From positions 69,767 through 133,766 of the forward strand of contig VTPC01091281.1 of the NCBI GenBank assembly GCA_011009095.1: a stretch of DNA of 64,000 nt. The letters are read 5' to 3'. This document shows, piece after piece, positions 36,281-49,700 of this stretch. Both the position numbers and the translations under genes were made by a program. Source of the DNA: Ignelater luminosus (taxonomy: Eukaryota > Arthropoda > Insecta > Coleoptera > Elateridae). Under the pieces are notes generated by a model, which saw only the letters and a list, made by a program, of their open reading frames with translations, was not told the origin of the DNA and did no database searches. Every line of letters begins with the position of its first letter. The first letter of the stretch is position 1.

Positions 36281-39200
36281 ATGCCTGAGTTCTTGCAATC
36301 TAGGTTTTTCGATTTATATTGGCACTATTTTGTTGCTGGTTTGGCCGTTTATATTGGTGCTAGATTAACTTATTTTTTCTTCAATTCCAAAGACAAAAAA
36401 GAAGAATATAAAAATTTTGGAAATGAAGCAGATTTCAAAACTCCTGATCAAAGTAAGTTTTGTTTTTGTTTTTTATTGCTTGTTTTCAAAATTTTATTGT
36501 TTATGTGCTGTACATGTACAAAGTTATAATTAATTATTATTTTGCGCTATTATACAGGGTGTTCCACTTAAGACAAATTATTTTTAATTCAAACAAGAAT
36601 AATTATTTCTCTGGCAACCAAATTACGCTACACCCTATTTAACCAAAAACAATAGAAGTAAGTTTTATAAAGCATTTTTGTATCGTTTTACAACTTTTAT
36701 CCTATCTTTACAAAAAAACAAAATAGGACGCCCTGTATATGTATATGAATAAAATCTTATTGCGTGTATTCACTTGTTTACTTTTATTTAATTATGGGTT
36801 CAATGTTCCTGTTGATGCAATTAATTATTTATCTGCCTACATAATTATAAGTTTATTGGCAATTTTTAATATTTTTTTGTTATTTAAAACTTTTGTTTAC
36901 TTGCCAAATATTCTCTTTTTTAATTTAAATTTGAGCTTGTTCATATAACCTTTTTTAATATTTCATGCATTCAATCAAATTGGCCTGCTTTATTTAAAAT
37001 TATTAGTCAACTTTCTATTCCAACCAAGTATTTAGAGAGGGAGAGTTTTAATTATTCTTACAACATTTTCATAGTTTATATAAGAACGTTACAACATCTA
37101 CAGTGAGACTAACAATAACCCCTTATCTCAAAAATGACAAGTTTCAAAACACACTTCAAAAATTGGCTTATTCTTTGCTGTAGTCTTAGTAACCAAACTG
37201 ATAACCTTCTGAAATAGACGCTTTGTATGTAATTTATTAACGGTGTGTTTGTTTGGACATGGAAGATTGCTAGGAAGTAAATCTAGTAGATGTCTAATGC
37301 CACTGTAGGTTTGCAAAAATTTTAGTCATGAGATTCCTTGGGACAATTTTGGTTCTAGCGCTTACAATTTCAATAGAATGTTTTACTTCGATACAAAATA
37401 AAGCCAAACGGTGAACCACTCAAGGGCATTATTCAAGTATAGGCCACCGCAGGTGATTAGGTGGTATGCTGTAGGTCGCTATTATGTTATGGTCCATGAT
37501 CTTTGGTGGTAAGTAAGTAATCACCAACTTCACCAGAACTGTGGAACTTTGGTCGACACCTACTTAGGTCAAGACAGAAAATTATGCGCTACTTAAATAC
37601 AAATAATAGAAAAAAACTGGAACGAAAACTGACAGTAGTTAACCGAAGAATAAAATCTCACAGAAAACGTTGTATATAGTCATTAAAGATATCTGATACT
37701 CTACACTCCGAATAAATGAGCCGAGTCCAACTATAGGTTGGACGAAACCTGACATAGACTAATAGGGTCAGCGCAGCTGATTAAATGGCAAGAAAAGCCC
37801 GACCATTGTTCACTGTAGGTGAGTCACGACAATGAAGTATCTAGACGTCGATGGCAAACTCTAGTTCGATCACCATGTCCGTCAAGTTACAACAAAAGTC
37901 GACACTTCGTACCCATATTAAAATATTGCATCACCATTTGAAGAGCCCAAATCAGCAAAGCTAGGAACAAGAAGATCATTCGAAGTCTGCACCATCTCAC
38001 CATACCCATTATAATAACATAACAGCTCGATATAGCTCATCACTTCATGATCACGAGAGAAGCTTATTTCAGACCAAAGGGCAGAAGGAAGTACATCTAT
38101 GAGCTCAGCTCAGAAAGTGAAAGTAATACAACTGTGAAAGTGCTAAATGACGCTAATGTCTCAGGGTTCAAACATTTAAAAACAGATAGATATATCAGAT
38201 GATGATGAAGGTCTACGATAAGTCACCGAAAGTAGTGTTAAGCAAGAACTAGAACTTATAAGCAAACTCAAAAGATAAGTCAAATTAGGTTAACTAAGTT
38301 AAGTAAGTCAAAACTGAGTAAATATGTATCCTAGATAAGCTAACAAATGTAAAATCAGATAAGTAGGGAGAGTACACTAGGTCTTGAAAAGGATATGTGT
38401 TAGAATAAAGTGCTCTTTTGGGATTCTTTTTCTCAGTTGATCATAAACTAACGGAAGTTGGTTGATGGATGGCGGAACCCGACCGTGGACCACCATGCAA
38501 TTGACCCCACCTGATCGTGAATTAACAGAAATGACCTGTTAGAACGCGATGATTTACTGTAAGTGGGCAAAGCTCGACTGCAGACAACTGGAGACCCGAA
38601 TTCAACTATGAGCCACTGTAGTGGCTTACTGGAGGAAAGAACCTGATCATAAACTATCAGAGATTGCTCGAATGGAAACCATTGGAGGGCAAACTGCAAC
38701 TATGAGCCACCACAGCTGGCTTGCTGGAGAGAGCAACCTGATCATAAAATAACAGGGGTGGCTCGATGGAGGGCGTTTGATATTTATAAACTACAATTTA
38801 AAATGGTGGCATATAATGACTCTATTGTTTCTTGTTCAGCCGTAAGTGTACACAGATGAGTCAATTTTCTTAATGATGTAACTTTCTTTAGGTTTTTAAT
38901 AAAAAAACACTGATTAAGTAGTTTCATGTAACCGTTTAGTGCTCCGAGTTTAGAAAAGTAAGTCTCATTCTGCTATACAAGATCTTCATTCACTTTATCA
39001 TTGTTTTTTTATCGTTTACGAATCAACTGCGTTGTGGCTTATGGCCCGACCCGACCATATACCCAGAGATAACTGAGCATTCTGTTTGAAGATTGAAAGT
39101 TTATTACAGAAAATAAGAAACACTGACACAGATCAAGATCAATACATCCGGCCCAAGAAATTCGATCAGCTCTAAGAGTGCGATCAGTCCAAGAAATCTA

Positions 39201-41549
39201 ACTGACTCAAAAGTCCTTTCCTTTTTCTCAGTGGTCAGATCTTGGGAATATCCGATCACAACCATTCAATTCCAGTGGCAGTGCTAGTTCGAGTTCACCC
39301 TGTAATGCGGAGCACAGGCACTCGATTGGTACATCCCTTTTGCCTCGAAGACCGACGAACGTGCATTAAGAAAAAAATCCATGGTTAGTCATTTAGTGGC
39401 TATTTTAAAAGAATTGAATGGAATATTCACCTAGTGCGACGTTCAGTTATTTCTCACACACTCTGTTTATCTTTTACATCGATTTTGACAAAGTCCATTC
39501 TTAAAATATATTTTATCGATAACTCTGACCATGAAAGTTAAATTGAGAAATTTCTCAAGAAATGTACAGATTGTCCAGGAATTGTTTATTATTTTGTTGC
39601 TTGCTGCATTTAGAATTGAAACTTACCTTCAAGCATGCGATTCTTTTCTGCATGGTACTTACTTTTAGTTTGATTCTTGTTAGTTACTGAGCAAATTTCT
39701 CATTAATAGTTATCTTCTTTTAGGATCATAATGACATCAGCAAATCAAATTCTGTCCAATACTTTTACAGACTTAATGACGCCTAAAGATAATAAAGGTT
39801 GGTAAACTTCTTAAATCCTCTCTTCCTACTGTTACTAATACATGGCCTCTTAAAGCTGATTTCATTTAGGAAATGTTTAGTTAAGTTGCGGTTTTTCTGT
39901 GAGAGTTCACTTTCCTTTTGTCAGAGCCTTTTTTAGGTTAGATAATCAAATTGGGAATACTAATAATTCTAGATAATTCGAGAGAGATACTATACGAAAC
40001 GGTTTTTAATGTCGGAATATTTGATTTCTATTTTTGTGCAGTTGCAGAAAGCAAATGTGTAGAAGACGAATCAGAAGATGAAGAAATCATGCCAGCATTA
40101 CCAGCAAACTTGAAGCATGTCCCATTAGTCTTTGAAAAACTACCAGTGCATGAAACTATTGAAAGATCTGAGGAATTTTATAAATTCATGAACATGAGAC
40201 GTACTGTAAGGCGTTTTAGCGACGAATCCGTTCCTGCCGAAGTTATTTACAACATAATTAAAACAGCAGGTAAGTCAAAACTAAGATTTTTTTATTTCAA
40301 AATGCAAGCTTTCATATAGGAGGCAAGCCAGAGCTAGCTAGCTTTTATCAACATAAAAATGGTTACAACAAATCTGAACTTCCCTCGTATCATTTAAAAG
40401 ACAAAAATTATTTTATCTCATGAATAATTTAAACAGTAAATATCATTTAATTTTTATTCTACTAAAAACACAAATTGAGAACACAACTCGTAAATAAAAT
40501 GTAGGTTATCATTAAATCTTTTTCATAACGCGTTTGTGTCAGAATGAATAAAATATTACACTTATATTGATTACCATCCCTTCTAATACATCAATAAATA
40601 ATTTAGGTATGCGTCTGCTATATTTTTGTTGGCTAATTTTAGATTGTATTGTATTTTTTCAGGTACAGCTCCGAGCGGTGCGCATACAGAACCATGGACG
40701 TACGTTCTTGTCAAATCGCTTGAAATCAAACAGCAAATACGGCAAATCATTGAGGATGAAGAAGAAATAAATTATAAAAAACGTATGGGAAAAGTATGGA
40801 CGACAGATTTGAAAGCTTTGAGGACAAATTGGATTAAAGAATATCTCACTGAGGCTCCCTATTTAATTTTAGTTTTTAAACAAACTTACAGTTTTCGAGA
40901 TGATGGGAAGAAGAAATTGCATTATTATAATGAACAAAGTGTCTCATTGGCTGCTGGAATGTTATTGACTGCTATTCATGTAAGCATTCGCTTGGTTCAT
41001 TCAGCCTAAACAACAACGAAGACTTTTTTATAAGAGTTTTAATTCTAAGTTTTTGCGACTCCATCTGTAAATTAAATGATTACCCACCACAATGAAAAGC
41101 TTTTTGCCAATGGGAATCCACATGCACTTTATAAAATGAATTTTATAGTATCAAGCGTTCATTTATTTTATTTCAGCATTTGTTTTGAGGTTACTCTTGT
41201 GTCTCACAAAACACTACATTGAGCTATAGCTATGTAAAGTCTTTTTTTTAGTTTAGATTATGAATGATTTTCTGAAGAGTAACAAAAACAATTTACTCCT
41301 TAACAACTCTAATAATGTTTTGGTTAAAAAAAGTACAAAATAATCAACTCAAATTTAATTTTTCAGTATGCTGGTTTGGTATCACTGACATCAACTCCAT
41401 TAAATTGTGGTCCAGCTCTACGTTCTCTCCTTGGTCGTCCAATTTCAGAGAAATTGTCCTTACTGTTACCTGTTGGTTATCCTGCAAAAGATTGCGTGGT
41501 ACCTGACTTACAACGTAAGCCACTGGAAGAGATACTTGTAGAATTTTAG
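36281..41549 (+). CDS. Iyd: Iodotyrosine deiodinase (membrane-anchored nitroreductase-fold flavoprotein), complete, 4 exons
   Basis: Exons are 36281-36452, 40042-40269, 40663-40979 and 41367-41549. Junction phases are 1, 1 and 0, all introns are GT-AG, and the product has 299 residues (about 289 in vertebrates). The enzyme binds FMN and reductively removes halogen from mono- and diiodotyrosine; invertebrate relatives can also act on bromo- or chlorotyrosine. Residues 14-34 ([21 protein letters not shown]) form an N-terminal membrane anchor and are followed by an acidic linker (about 60-72). The FMN-phosphate motif MRRTVRRF is at 109-116 and [14 protein letters not shown] at 135-148. The substrate-clamping set of vertebrate IYD (Glu, Tyr, Lys) is present as Glu167, Tyr171 and Lys192 with the same spacing. 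The C-terminal TPLNCGP, LPVGYP and VPDLQRKPL motifs are conserved, so it should be active. Intron 1 is about 3.6 kb and holds a MITE and an eroded array. The start is the only Met ahead of the anchor. Confidence 0.95.
36551..36739. mobile_element. 189-bp MITE-like element in deiodinase intron 1
   Basis: TATACAGGGTGTTCC at the left faces GGACGCCCTGTATA at the right, whose reverse complement is TATACAGGGCGTCC, giving imperfect terminal inverted repeats of about 14 bp. The interior is AT-rich and non-coding. It lies only about 100 bp after the exon 1 donor. Confidence 0.6.
37300..38800. repeat. Degenerate array with GCCACCGCAGGTG / GAGCCACTGTAGTGGC words
   Basis: Within deiodinase intron 1. GGCCACCGCAGGTGATTAGG (37442), GAGCCACTGTAGTGGCTTAC (38611), GAGCCACCACAGCTGGC (38703) and CTGATCATAAACTAACAG-type phrases recur without a strict period. 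It is the same vocabulary as the arrays at 27-29 kb and 59.6-60.4 kb. Unit length seems 60-120 bp. No gene. Confidence 0.5.
39733..39799 (+). CDS. Possible alternative first exon of the deiodinase gene
   Basis: An ATG at 39731-39733 opens 22 codons ([20 protein letters not shown]...) ending in phase 1 just before GGTTGGTAAAC, in the same phase required by exon 2. Such a transcript would encode a form without the membrane anchor. The donor (GTTGGT) is weak and the leader contains a TAA in the frame of exon 1, so it cannot be an included internal exon. Speculative. Confidence 0.2.
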
Positions 41550-41716
41550 TTTTTGCTCTTTTTTGTATTAAAAACATATTCGTTAGTATAGGTTATAGTT
41601 ATAAGTAATATGTATGTTATGTAGTGCACGGTTTTTCCAGATTTTATTGTTCTTTAATATAATGTATTGAAATACATAATTATAAATGTATGCGAGAATA
41701 TAACACAAATGATAAT

Positions 41717-41722
41717 AATAAA
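41717..41722 (+). terminator. Polyadenylation signal of the deiodinase gene
   Basis: The first canonical AATAAA downstream of the stop codon, giving a 3' UTR of roughly 190 nt. Another AATAAA occurs near 41755. Confidence 0.5.
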
Positions 41723-43438
41723 CACTGATATTTTTTTTAAATATTTTTAACCTTAAATAAATAACAAATTTTCATTAACTATACTGTAATAATTACTTTA
41801 TTATAATCATTTTTCTATACATACATATACAAGTTTGTGGTTTTTTTGTTTAATTTGTAACGTAGTGTAAAAGTATAATTTGCCGCAAGTGCTCATCTAG
41901 GAAAAAACAAATTTTATCAAAAAACTTGATATGCCAATTTTTGATTTGTAGTTTTTGCTATATAAATTGGTCAAGTTCTACTTGAACGAACACTTCAGGC
42001 AAATCATTTTCACATCATATTGTTTAATTAACTTATAAAATAGCTGGAAGTACAAAGCAACAATTATTTATCTAACATCGAATTCAATTTTTTTGTATTC
42101 ATTTTTATTTTTATTAATATTTTAAGGCATCTTTGCAAAAACAGTTCCCAGTTCAGTCCTCTTTTAACCTCAGGTAGATAGTAGTTGTTAACAATTAAAT
42201 TAAGTTTAAAACTTGCATCGGAATTAATTGTGAAATCTGAGAAATATTTTTGATTTAGCTCACGAGTGGAAATTTCATTTTATTTAGATTTTCAGATTAG
42301 TTTGTGATTAAATTTAAGTTTCCATGTCCGCATTCATTGGGAACATCAATTTCGTTTATTTAATAATTATAATTATAGGCATTATGGTACAAATTTGCAA
42401 TATTTAAAAAATAATAATGAGAAGAAAACATAACTATAAATACATACACATCACACAAAAAAAATAAACAAAGAGAATTATATTTACAGTCCTTTCTATT
42501 TTATATAAAACTAACATTCTTCGCTTCTTTTCCAATTTAAATGACATAAACAATCATTTAAATAAAAAATAAACTTATTCATCTAAAGAAAAAAAAAGTT
42601 AAGACACCATGATCAGCATTTTTCCTTTTTATATTATCTAGATATAAAATTCTAATTGGACATAATATAAATTTACGTAAATAAAATTATTATTATTATA
42701 ATAATTTTTATTTTCTTGTAATTAAGGCAGACTAGAAGACCCTAAAATAAAAACTACAAAAAATCTTTTATTTTTCTTTGAAAAGTGTCAATGATAATAT
42801 AATTAAATACTGACTGAACTTATAGTTAATATTAAAATAATTTTTGAACAAAAAATATATAAAAAGAGGTAACTGATTAAAAATACGTAAAGGTTACGTT
42901 TTAGATTTATTCCCATTTTTATCTGTATATCATTATTGACTATGATGGAAGTGGTATCGATATTAAAGCTCTGGGACGTAAATCCAATTCATACCTAGCA
43001 CATATTAAAAGACACTTCTTGATTCCAAAAACGTAGCAAAGAAACAAACAAAAAAACTAATTTCAATTAACAGAATGAAAACAAATGATTATTATTATTA
43101 TGATAAACCTAAGCTTTAATAAGTATAATAATATTAATTAATCCTATTAGTTAATACATACAAAATACAAAGTTAACTACTTTTATGTACGTGTCTCGAG
43201 GTATCAAGTTTTTTTTCTTTTTACATATGGCATATAATATTCAGTTGTTTCTAAAGATAAGAATTTTTCGATTGTCTTTCAATTTTACATTTGAACAGAT
43301 TAGAATCAAGAAGTCGAAAACAAAAACAAAACTATACAATATTACAATATTTATAAGAAGAACCTTTTCATTTACGTAACTAACATCACAGAAATGCACA
43401 AAACAGCACCAAAAAAAACCAAATTAAATGATTGTTAC
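41723..43438. other. Tail-to-tail intergenic DNA
   Basis: Very AT-rich DNA between the convergent deiodinase and Ig-protein genes. It may hold parts of longer 3' UTRs. No other feature seen. Confidence 0.5.
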
Positions 43439-43444
43439 TTTATT
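43439..43444 (-). terminator. Polyadenylation signal of the Ig/FN3 gene
   Basis: AATAAA on the minus strand about 300 nt after the TGA stop codon. Confidence 0.4.
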
Positions 43445-43741
43445 GTCATTCTAATATTTAATAAAACCAAATAAAAAGGAAAGTATAGATAACAACCATT
43501 TAGATCTTTTTTGGCGGTACTTCAGGATTTCCATGAAACACCGGATGCATAAATTGAAAAGGATTTAGAAGACAAAAAGAAATAGGAAATTTAAGAAAAT
43601 TTTCTTGTTTCATTTATAATTTACTTAAAGTCTAAAAAAATAATTAAAAAATTCCTTTGGCTTTTGTTTTATCTCTCTTTTTTTTAAGCTACCAGTGCGT
43701 GGAAGATTTTCTTCTCAACAGGAAGGGTAGGATAATAACAT

Positions 43742-46700
43742 TCAACGGCTATAAATTGCAGAAAATAATGTTATACAAAGTAATGATATCATTGGTATGA
43801 GTGTGGCTGCTCCATCAGAAGGGTTATCGCCTAAAAAGAAATCAAATTTTAAAATTGTCTTTTTCATACACAATTCATATCAATTTCATGCAATTAATGT
43901 GCTTTAGTGCATTCAAAAGAATTGCAAATAAACACAACTCGTCACCATATTAGTAATTTAAAGTTTGCCCTATTTTATTGTAAAACTGGTGGAAAATACA
44001 ATTAGAATAATAATTTTCTCCAAACAGTTATTAGCTTTTTTATTTTCTTCAATGCCGTTATACCTTACAAGAAAAAGGGATTTTTTCGCACACTCTGGTG
44101 AAAAACCTTTCAATTCACCTTAGCCCCTACATGTATTGTAATTACCACAGTTAATGCAGATCATGTTCACACCAGAATATGTTACTTGCTTTCTAATTTG
44201 AATTAATTGTACGTATCCACCAATTTCATTTCATTAAAAGAAAAGAAAAGAATTGTTAGGTTAGGATTAAAAAGAAACCGCAGAAAACCAAAATCGATGA
44301 TACCTTGTTTAGCTGGCTGATGTTGTGGTGGTTGTTCTTGAGTTTGTTGTTTTATATCTGTATTTTGTATCTGTGGTTCTGTACAGAAATTATAAATTAA
44401 ATTATAACTGTGTTAACGTACAGTATAAAATGTAAACTAACGAATTAGTTACCTTGAGGAATATCACCTAATGGTGCTTGTGTCGCTTGAATAACCATTG
44501 GCATTTCTAAGATTATAAAATAAAAATTAACAAAAAATTAAGAGAAAACAAAAACTAAAAATACCTGTTGCTATAGCATTGTTGTTATCTGATACATGTG
44601 TTTCGTATACATCTGTATAAATTAAAAAGAGAAAAAATAACAAACGTTAGAAAATTCTCACTAAATCGAACTGAAAGTGTATAATATACCTTTTTCATGT
44701 ACATCTGGTTTAGGTGTGTTTTGTTCATATAATAAGGGACGGAGCTGGTGACGTGCTAGTAACATAAAATACATAAAAAAAAAATGAAAAGGATTGTGCA
44801 TTTGTGAATTTAACATCACATAAATAAGAATTTTAATTTTACCCACCACTTCTAAATTTAACCGCTTCAGACCATTCTGACCATCCATAAGAATTTTGTG
44901 ATTTAACTCGAGCTTCATAAGATCCACCAGGTAAATCAGCTAAAGTATAATTAACTGTGTAGATATTACCATCTGCATTTTTAACTTCTGGATTAACCGA
45001 TTTCCATTCAGAATCCTAAAAGCATATTGTAAAAATATAAAATAATTATTTATTTCAAATTTTACTCACAACTTGTTTTTTATATTGAAGTAGAAATTGT
45101 GTGATAGGTGCTTTTGAGTTCACTTCCCAAATCAGAGTGTTCTTGTTAGAATCACGAATTACTTCTATATTTTTAGCTGGACTTGGATTTACGGTTAATG
45201 TTACATTCTTTTCGGTTTTTCCAACACGATTCTTAGCTGAACAAGTATAAACACCAAGATCTTCTTTTTGTATTTTTAGTATTTGTAAGAAATTAGTGTG
45301 ATTATGACTTTTAAAGTGTATACGTTCATTCGACATGATGTTAAGTCCATTTCGTTTCCAAATCACATCGGCATTTGGCACTGCATAAACCTCACAAACA
45401 AGCTCTTCATCTAAACCATGTTCAGAATTTACAATGACTTTTTCGATTTTAATAACTGGTTTATCTAGAAGTGCGAATGAGTAAAATATAAGATTTCATA
45501 TCGTAAATATTACTTACGAGTTACTCTTATGTGAATGAATTCATGAGCTGGAGGTTCGATACTGTTGTCAGCTAAACATTGATAATCTCCTGCATCGTGA
45601 TGGCTGAGATTTTCGATTGTGACAGTTTCGCCTTCGGTACCTAAGCGATGGCCTTTTCTAGACCATTTGATTTTTGGTGTTGGGAAACCAATTGCTTTAC
45701 ATGTTAAAACTAGGGATTTCCCAGCATCGAGCTACACAAGATAAATTGTTAAAAGAAAGATTTTTAATGTTTTAAGAGCATTAACCTAACTTTTGTGTAA
45801 TTCTGATTGTCAAAGTGACAGTTACATAATAATAATTTTGAGGTTAATTTACTGTCAGTTTTTGTGGTTAAGAATTTATTAATCTAAATTGTTAATTTTA
45901 ATTTTATCAAATCTAGAAACAGGAATATTTTGCTTGAATCATTTTGTAAAATTCCAATCGCATCTTGTTTGATAAATAAAATTTAAATATGTAAACATCT
46001 ACTAAAGGAGAGATTAAGAAAACTAAGAATATGTGAAAACATGTTCGTCAATATTAACTATAAAGAAACCTGTCTATAATTACTGTATTAAATAGATTTT
46101 GTAATAACTTGTTGACTCAACAAAAAAAAGTTTCTAAAACCAGTTTAATCTCTATTAATGAAGTTGAGCAGTGTTATATTATGATAATAAGTTTCTTAAT
46201 AACAGAGAAGTCTGTATAAGCAAATTTTAAGTAAATGTTAAACTCTGATAACAGGAATAGTAGTTGCATTTTATTATCAATCAAGTATAATCTTGAAACG
46301 TAATATTGCTCAAAGGCATGGTAAAGGATCTAACTCTAAAACTTCTCTAGAAAGTTTTACACTGAATTAACTTTAGCTATCTTCATTTTAGAGATAATTA
46401 GACTGAAAGCATGTTTTAGTAACATAAAATAAAATTATAAAATATTTAATAATAATACAGTAGCGTAGTAGAAGAAAGTTATATAATAAAACAAGAATAT
46501 TTAATTTTAGGTATTTACTAACCTGTTTTATATCATTTTGTGCTCTTAATGAAACGATCTTCGGTGCAGTCTGTACAAATAATCGATGAGTTACTTGAAG
46601 CGAATAATTTTTTGTAAGTGGAATAGAACAGGTATAATTTGCTGTTTCGTATGCACCCACATTTGATATAATCAAGCTTCTGTTTACTACTTTATAATTG

Positions 46701-49700
46701 TTTGCAACGTTATCAAATCTGATAGAGTCTTGGAATATTGGTACGTTGTTCTTTTTCCAAATTGATACTATGGGTCCTGTAATAAAAAAAAAAAATTGAA
46801 ATACACCGAACTAGATTCAATTGTCATAAGTAAAGGTTTTCTCAGAATGTAACTTAAAATAAAGCAACTTGAGCTGGATTGGATATATACTTAGCTTATA
46901 GTAACTAACAAGAAATGATCAAAAGAGATTAATTTAAGAATCTGTGAAGAATACAATGTCAGAAATTAGAAAGATAAACGAACTGTAAAAGCACATATTT
47001 ATCATGAGCTTTTTTTAATTTGATGTTAAGATAACAAGTGATGATGTGTATCAGTAAAATACATTAACGGAGAAGCAAGCCGCATTAAAGAACAGTTGAA
47101 GGTTGTCAAACAGTTAAACCATCACACACATTAACTCGTATAAAGTTATACAAAAGGATGGATTGTGTTATGTAAAGAGCAAGCTAGAGGATAATCTGAA
47201 CATTTGCTACTACTTCAACTATTGTTACTCTTCTTTCATTTTGTTTGTGTATTCTTTAAATTTGTTTACGCTTACAAAATTCTTTCTCTCTTTTCAATAC
47301 TTTTTTTTAATTTGTTTTTTTATTGGTATATCATTTTCACATATATAACATCAAAGATAAAAATAGAAAAAATTTTGATAATTCCATTAGTAACTGTTAT
47401 TGTCTTCTAACTTAGCGATTGTAAGGAAATACTTCCTAGAATATCGATTTGATCAATAATTTTATCAATAGAATTAATCAATTTGGTTTCCTGTGTTTAA
47501 TTTCTAAGAAAAAAAATTGCCAAGTTTAAACTATTAATTCTTATGCTTCTATCACTTTTAATTGTGTAACATAATGTCATGCAATATTAAATCGAAAAAA
47601 ATTAATTTGTTTATATACTAATTAAGCATATCTGGTGAAAACATTAAAAGAAAAAAAAACAGATATTAAATAATGATTAACATTTGCACTTTTTGTTCAT
47701 CTTTACATTTATTTTAGGATGGTTATTATTAACGATGACAATTTATGAGTTGTTAATATTGATATTTTGAATATCGTACAAATAGTATGACACAAATTTA
47801 TCATTACAGATATACACAAATACTCAAAAACAGATTAGGAATTGCAAACAGAAAAATTTTACGATTCTCACTGGAAGTGATATAAATTCAATAACGGAAA
47901 ACTTTTTATTTTTAGTGTCTCTTTTAATAAGTTTACCGATTTAAACATCAATTGTTTAAGATCTCTACAAGAATATTTGGAAATAATTTTATTCATTGCA
48001 ACTTCAGAAAGTTTCATGTTTCATTGAATATCACATTATCATACATGCTGATGTTTTACTGTTAACCTGCAGTGTATTGTATTTCCATTCGGTTTCTGGA
48101 TTGAGTTATTAGCACGCCTGTGTTCCTAGAACCAAGCCAGAAGAAACATAAACACTATAAAAATATACAAGCGTTTGATTATCTGTAAGTACTTCTTTGT
48201 ATGTTAATTTTTTGTCCAATACATCCGCAACCACAAGTGACAAAGAAAGAAGATAACTACTACTGCCTCCACAGTCACAATCAGTCATGTACAGAAACTC
48301 AAAACTGTATGCAAAGTGAATCTTCCATTATGACAGATGATCACAATAAGGTTATGATATCGAATGAATAGTTTCAACCCAATAGTAACTCATCCATCAA
48401 TATAAATCGTATTATCTCCTTACGTCCAGATGAGGGAACTGAAAGAACTGCAGTTTTCTGCAACACTACTGTATAAATTATTACAGTAAGAGACTATAAA
48501 ACAGTGTAAAAATGAAAGTACCTGTGGACTCCATGCTTTGCAACCATACAGCTTATTGGCCAAAGAAGCTTAAATTATCATCATCCAAACAATATACGTT
48601 TGCACAATTGGCAAATTGATTAATAAAATATTTTCAGTTGCCAAAATACTTTCTTCGGCAGCTGAACATTTGCCTCTGCTCAGACCTGGAATTGTTAATT
48701 TATTTTATTTCTGAGTCTAACAGACACATAAAAGGTTTCGAGATACTAGGGACATCGGACCATCAAGGCGTCCGCTGGTTAATGAACATTAAATCGCCCA
48801 CGGGCCGCTTACCCACTGGACTCTCTTAATAAACGAATTAATGAAACAAGATAGAACACACTTTGTTTAGACCTCTATTATGAGATATCAATATGTATAG
48901 TCTCTATCATATAATCCCGAATTAGCTAAAATGGACTGAGACGGGCTATGTATAGATATCACCAGGTCATTGATACAGAAGAGACTGCCCTTGTTTTGGC
49001 CGCTGGCGTTGAACGAATACATAAAAAATACATCGCTGGGTATTATAAAAAATTTCAGCGAGTGTCAGCGATATAATTAGCCAATAATCAAAAACCGACA
49101 GGCTTGATAAAAACGTCCATATACATAAGTCAAAATTCTGGAACTCGAATTTCTCTTCAACTCGAAATTTATTGCGTCCCCTTGCACTTCGTATACTAAT
49201 TGCACGTAATTTTCCGTAACTCGTATTTTCTATAACTTGAACTAAATAGTGTTTTCGAGTTATGGAGGTTCCACTATACGTTCAACGATTCGAAGTCCTC
49301 TCCGTAAACTTGTTCAACCTGTTACCGGAAATTGATGCTGGGAGCACTGAATGTTCATCGTTGAATTGAACAGAATTTTCTACGATTCGAACTTCGTCGT
49401 ATCGTCAGCAATAAGGGTGTCCAAAATTTAAGCTCCATAATGCAAAAGGTTTGCTACTGTTTGGATATCCAACAGTCCGTAAAACACATAAGGTATCTCA
49501 AGATTCCAAGAGACAACCATCCGTAGAATATCAGATTGAAGACCTTGTCGTGGTGTAATCAAAGCTTAAGAAAAAGTTCAAAATTTGATACGAAACGAGA
49601 ATTATCTGAAAGGTTGCCCTTTATTACTTACGAAGTTGGTACGCTCCCTTCAGGGGAAATATCACGTGTCTGTCTTGACTCCATACGTCGATGACGAGAC

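Noticed and set aside
41344..41577. 77-codon minus-strand frame over deiodinase exon 4
   Set aside because: Shadow of the plus-strand coding exon.
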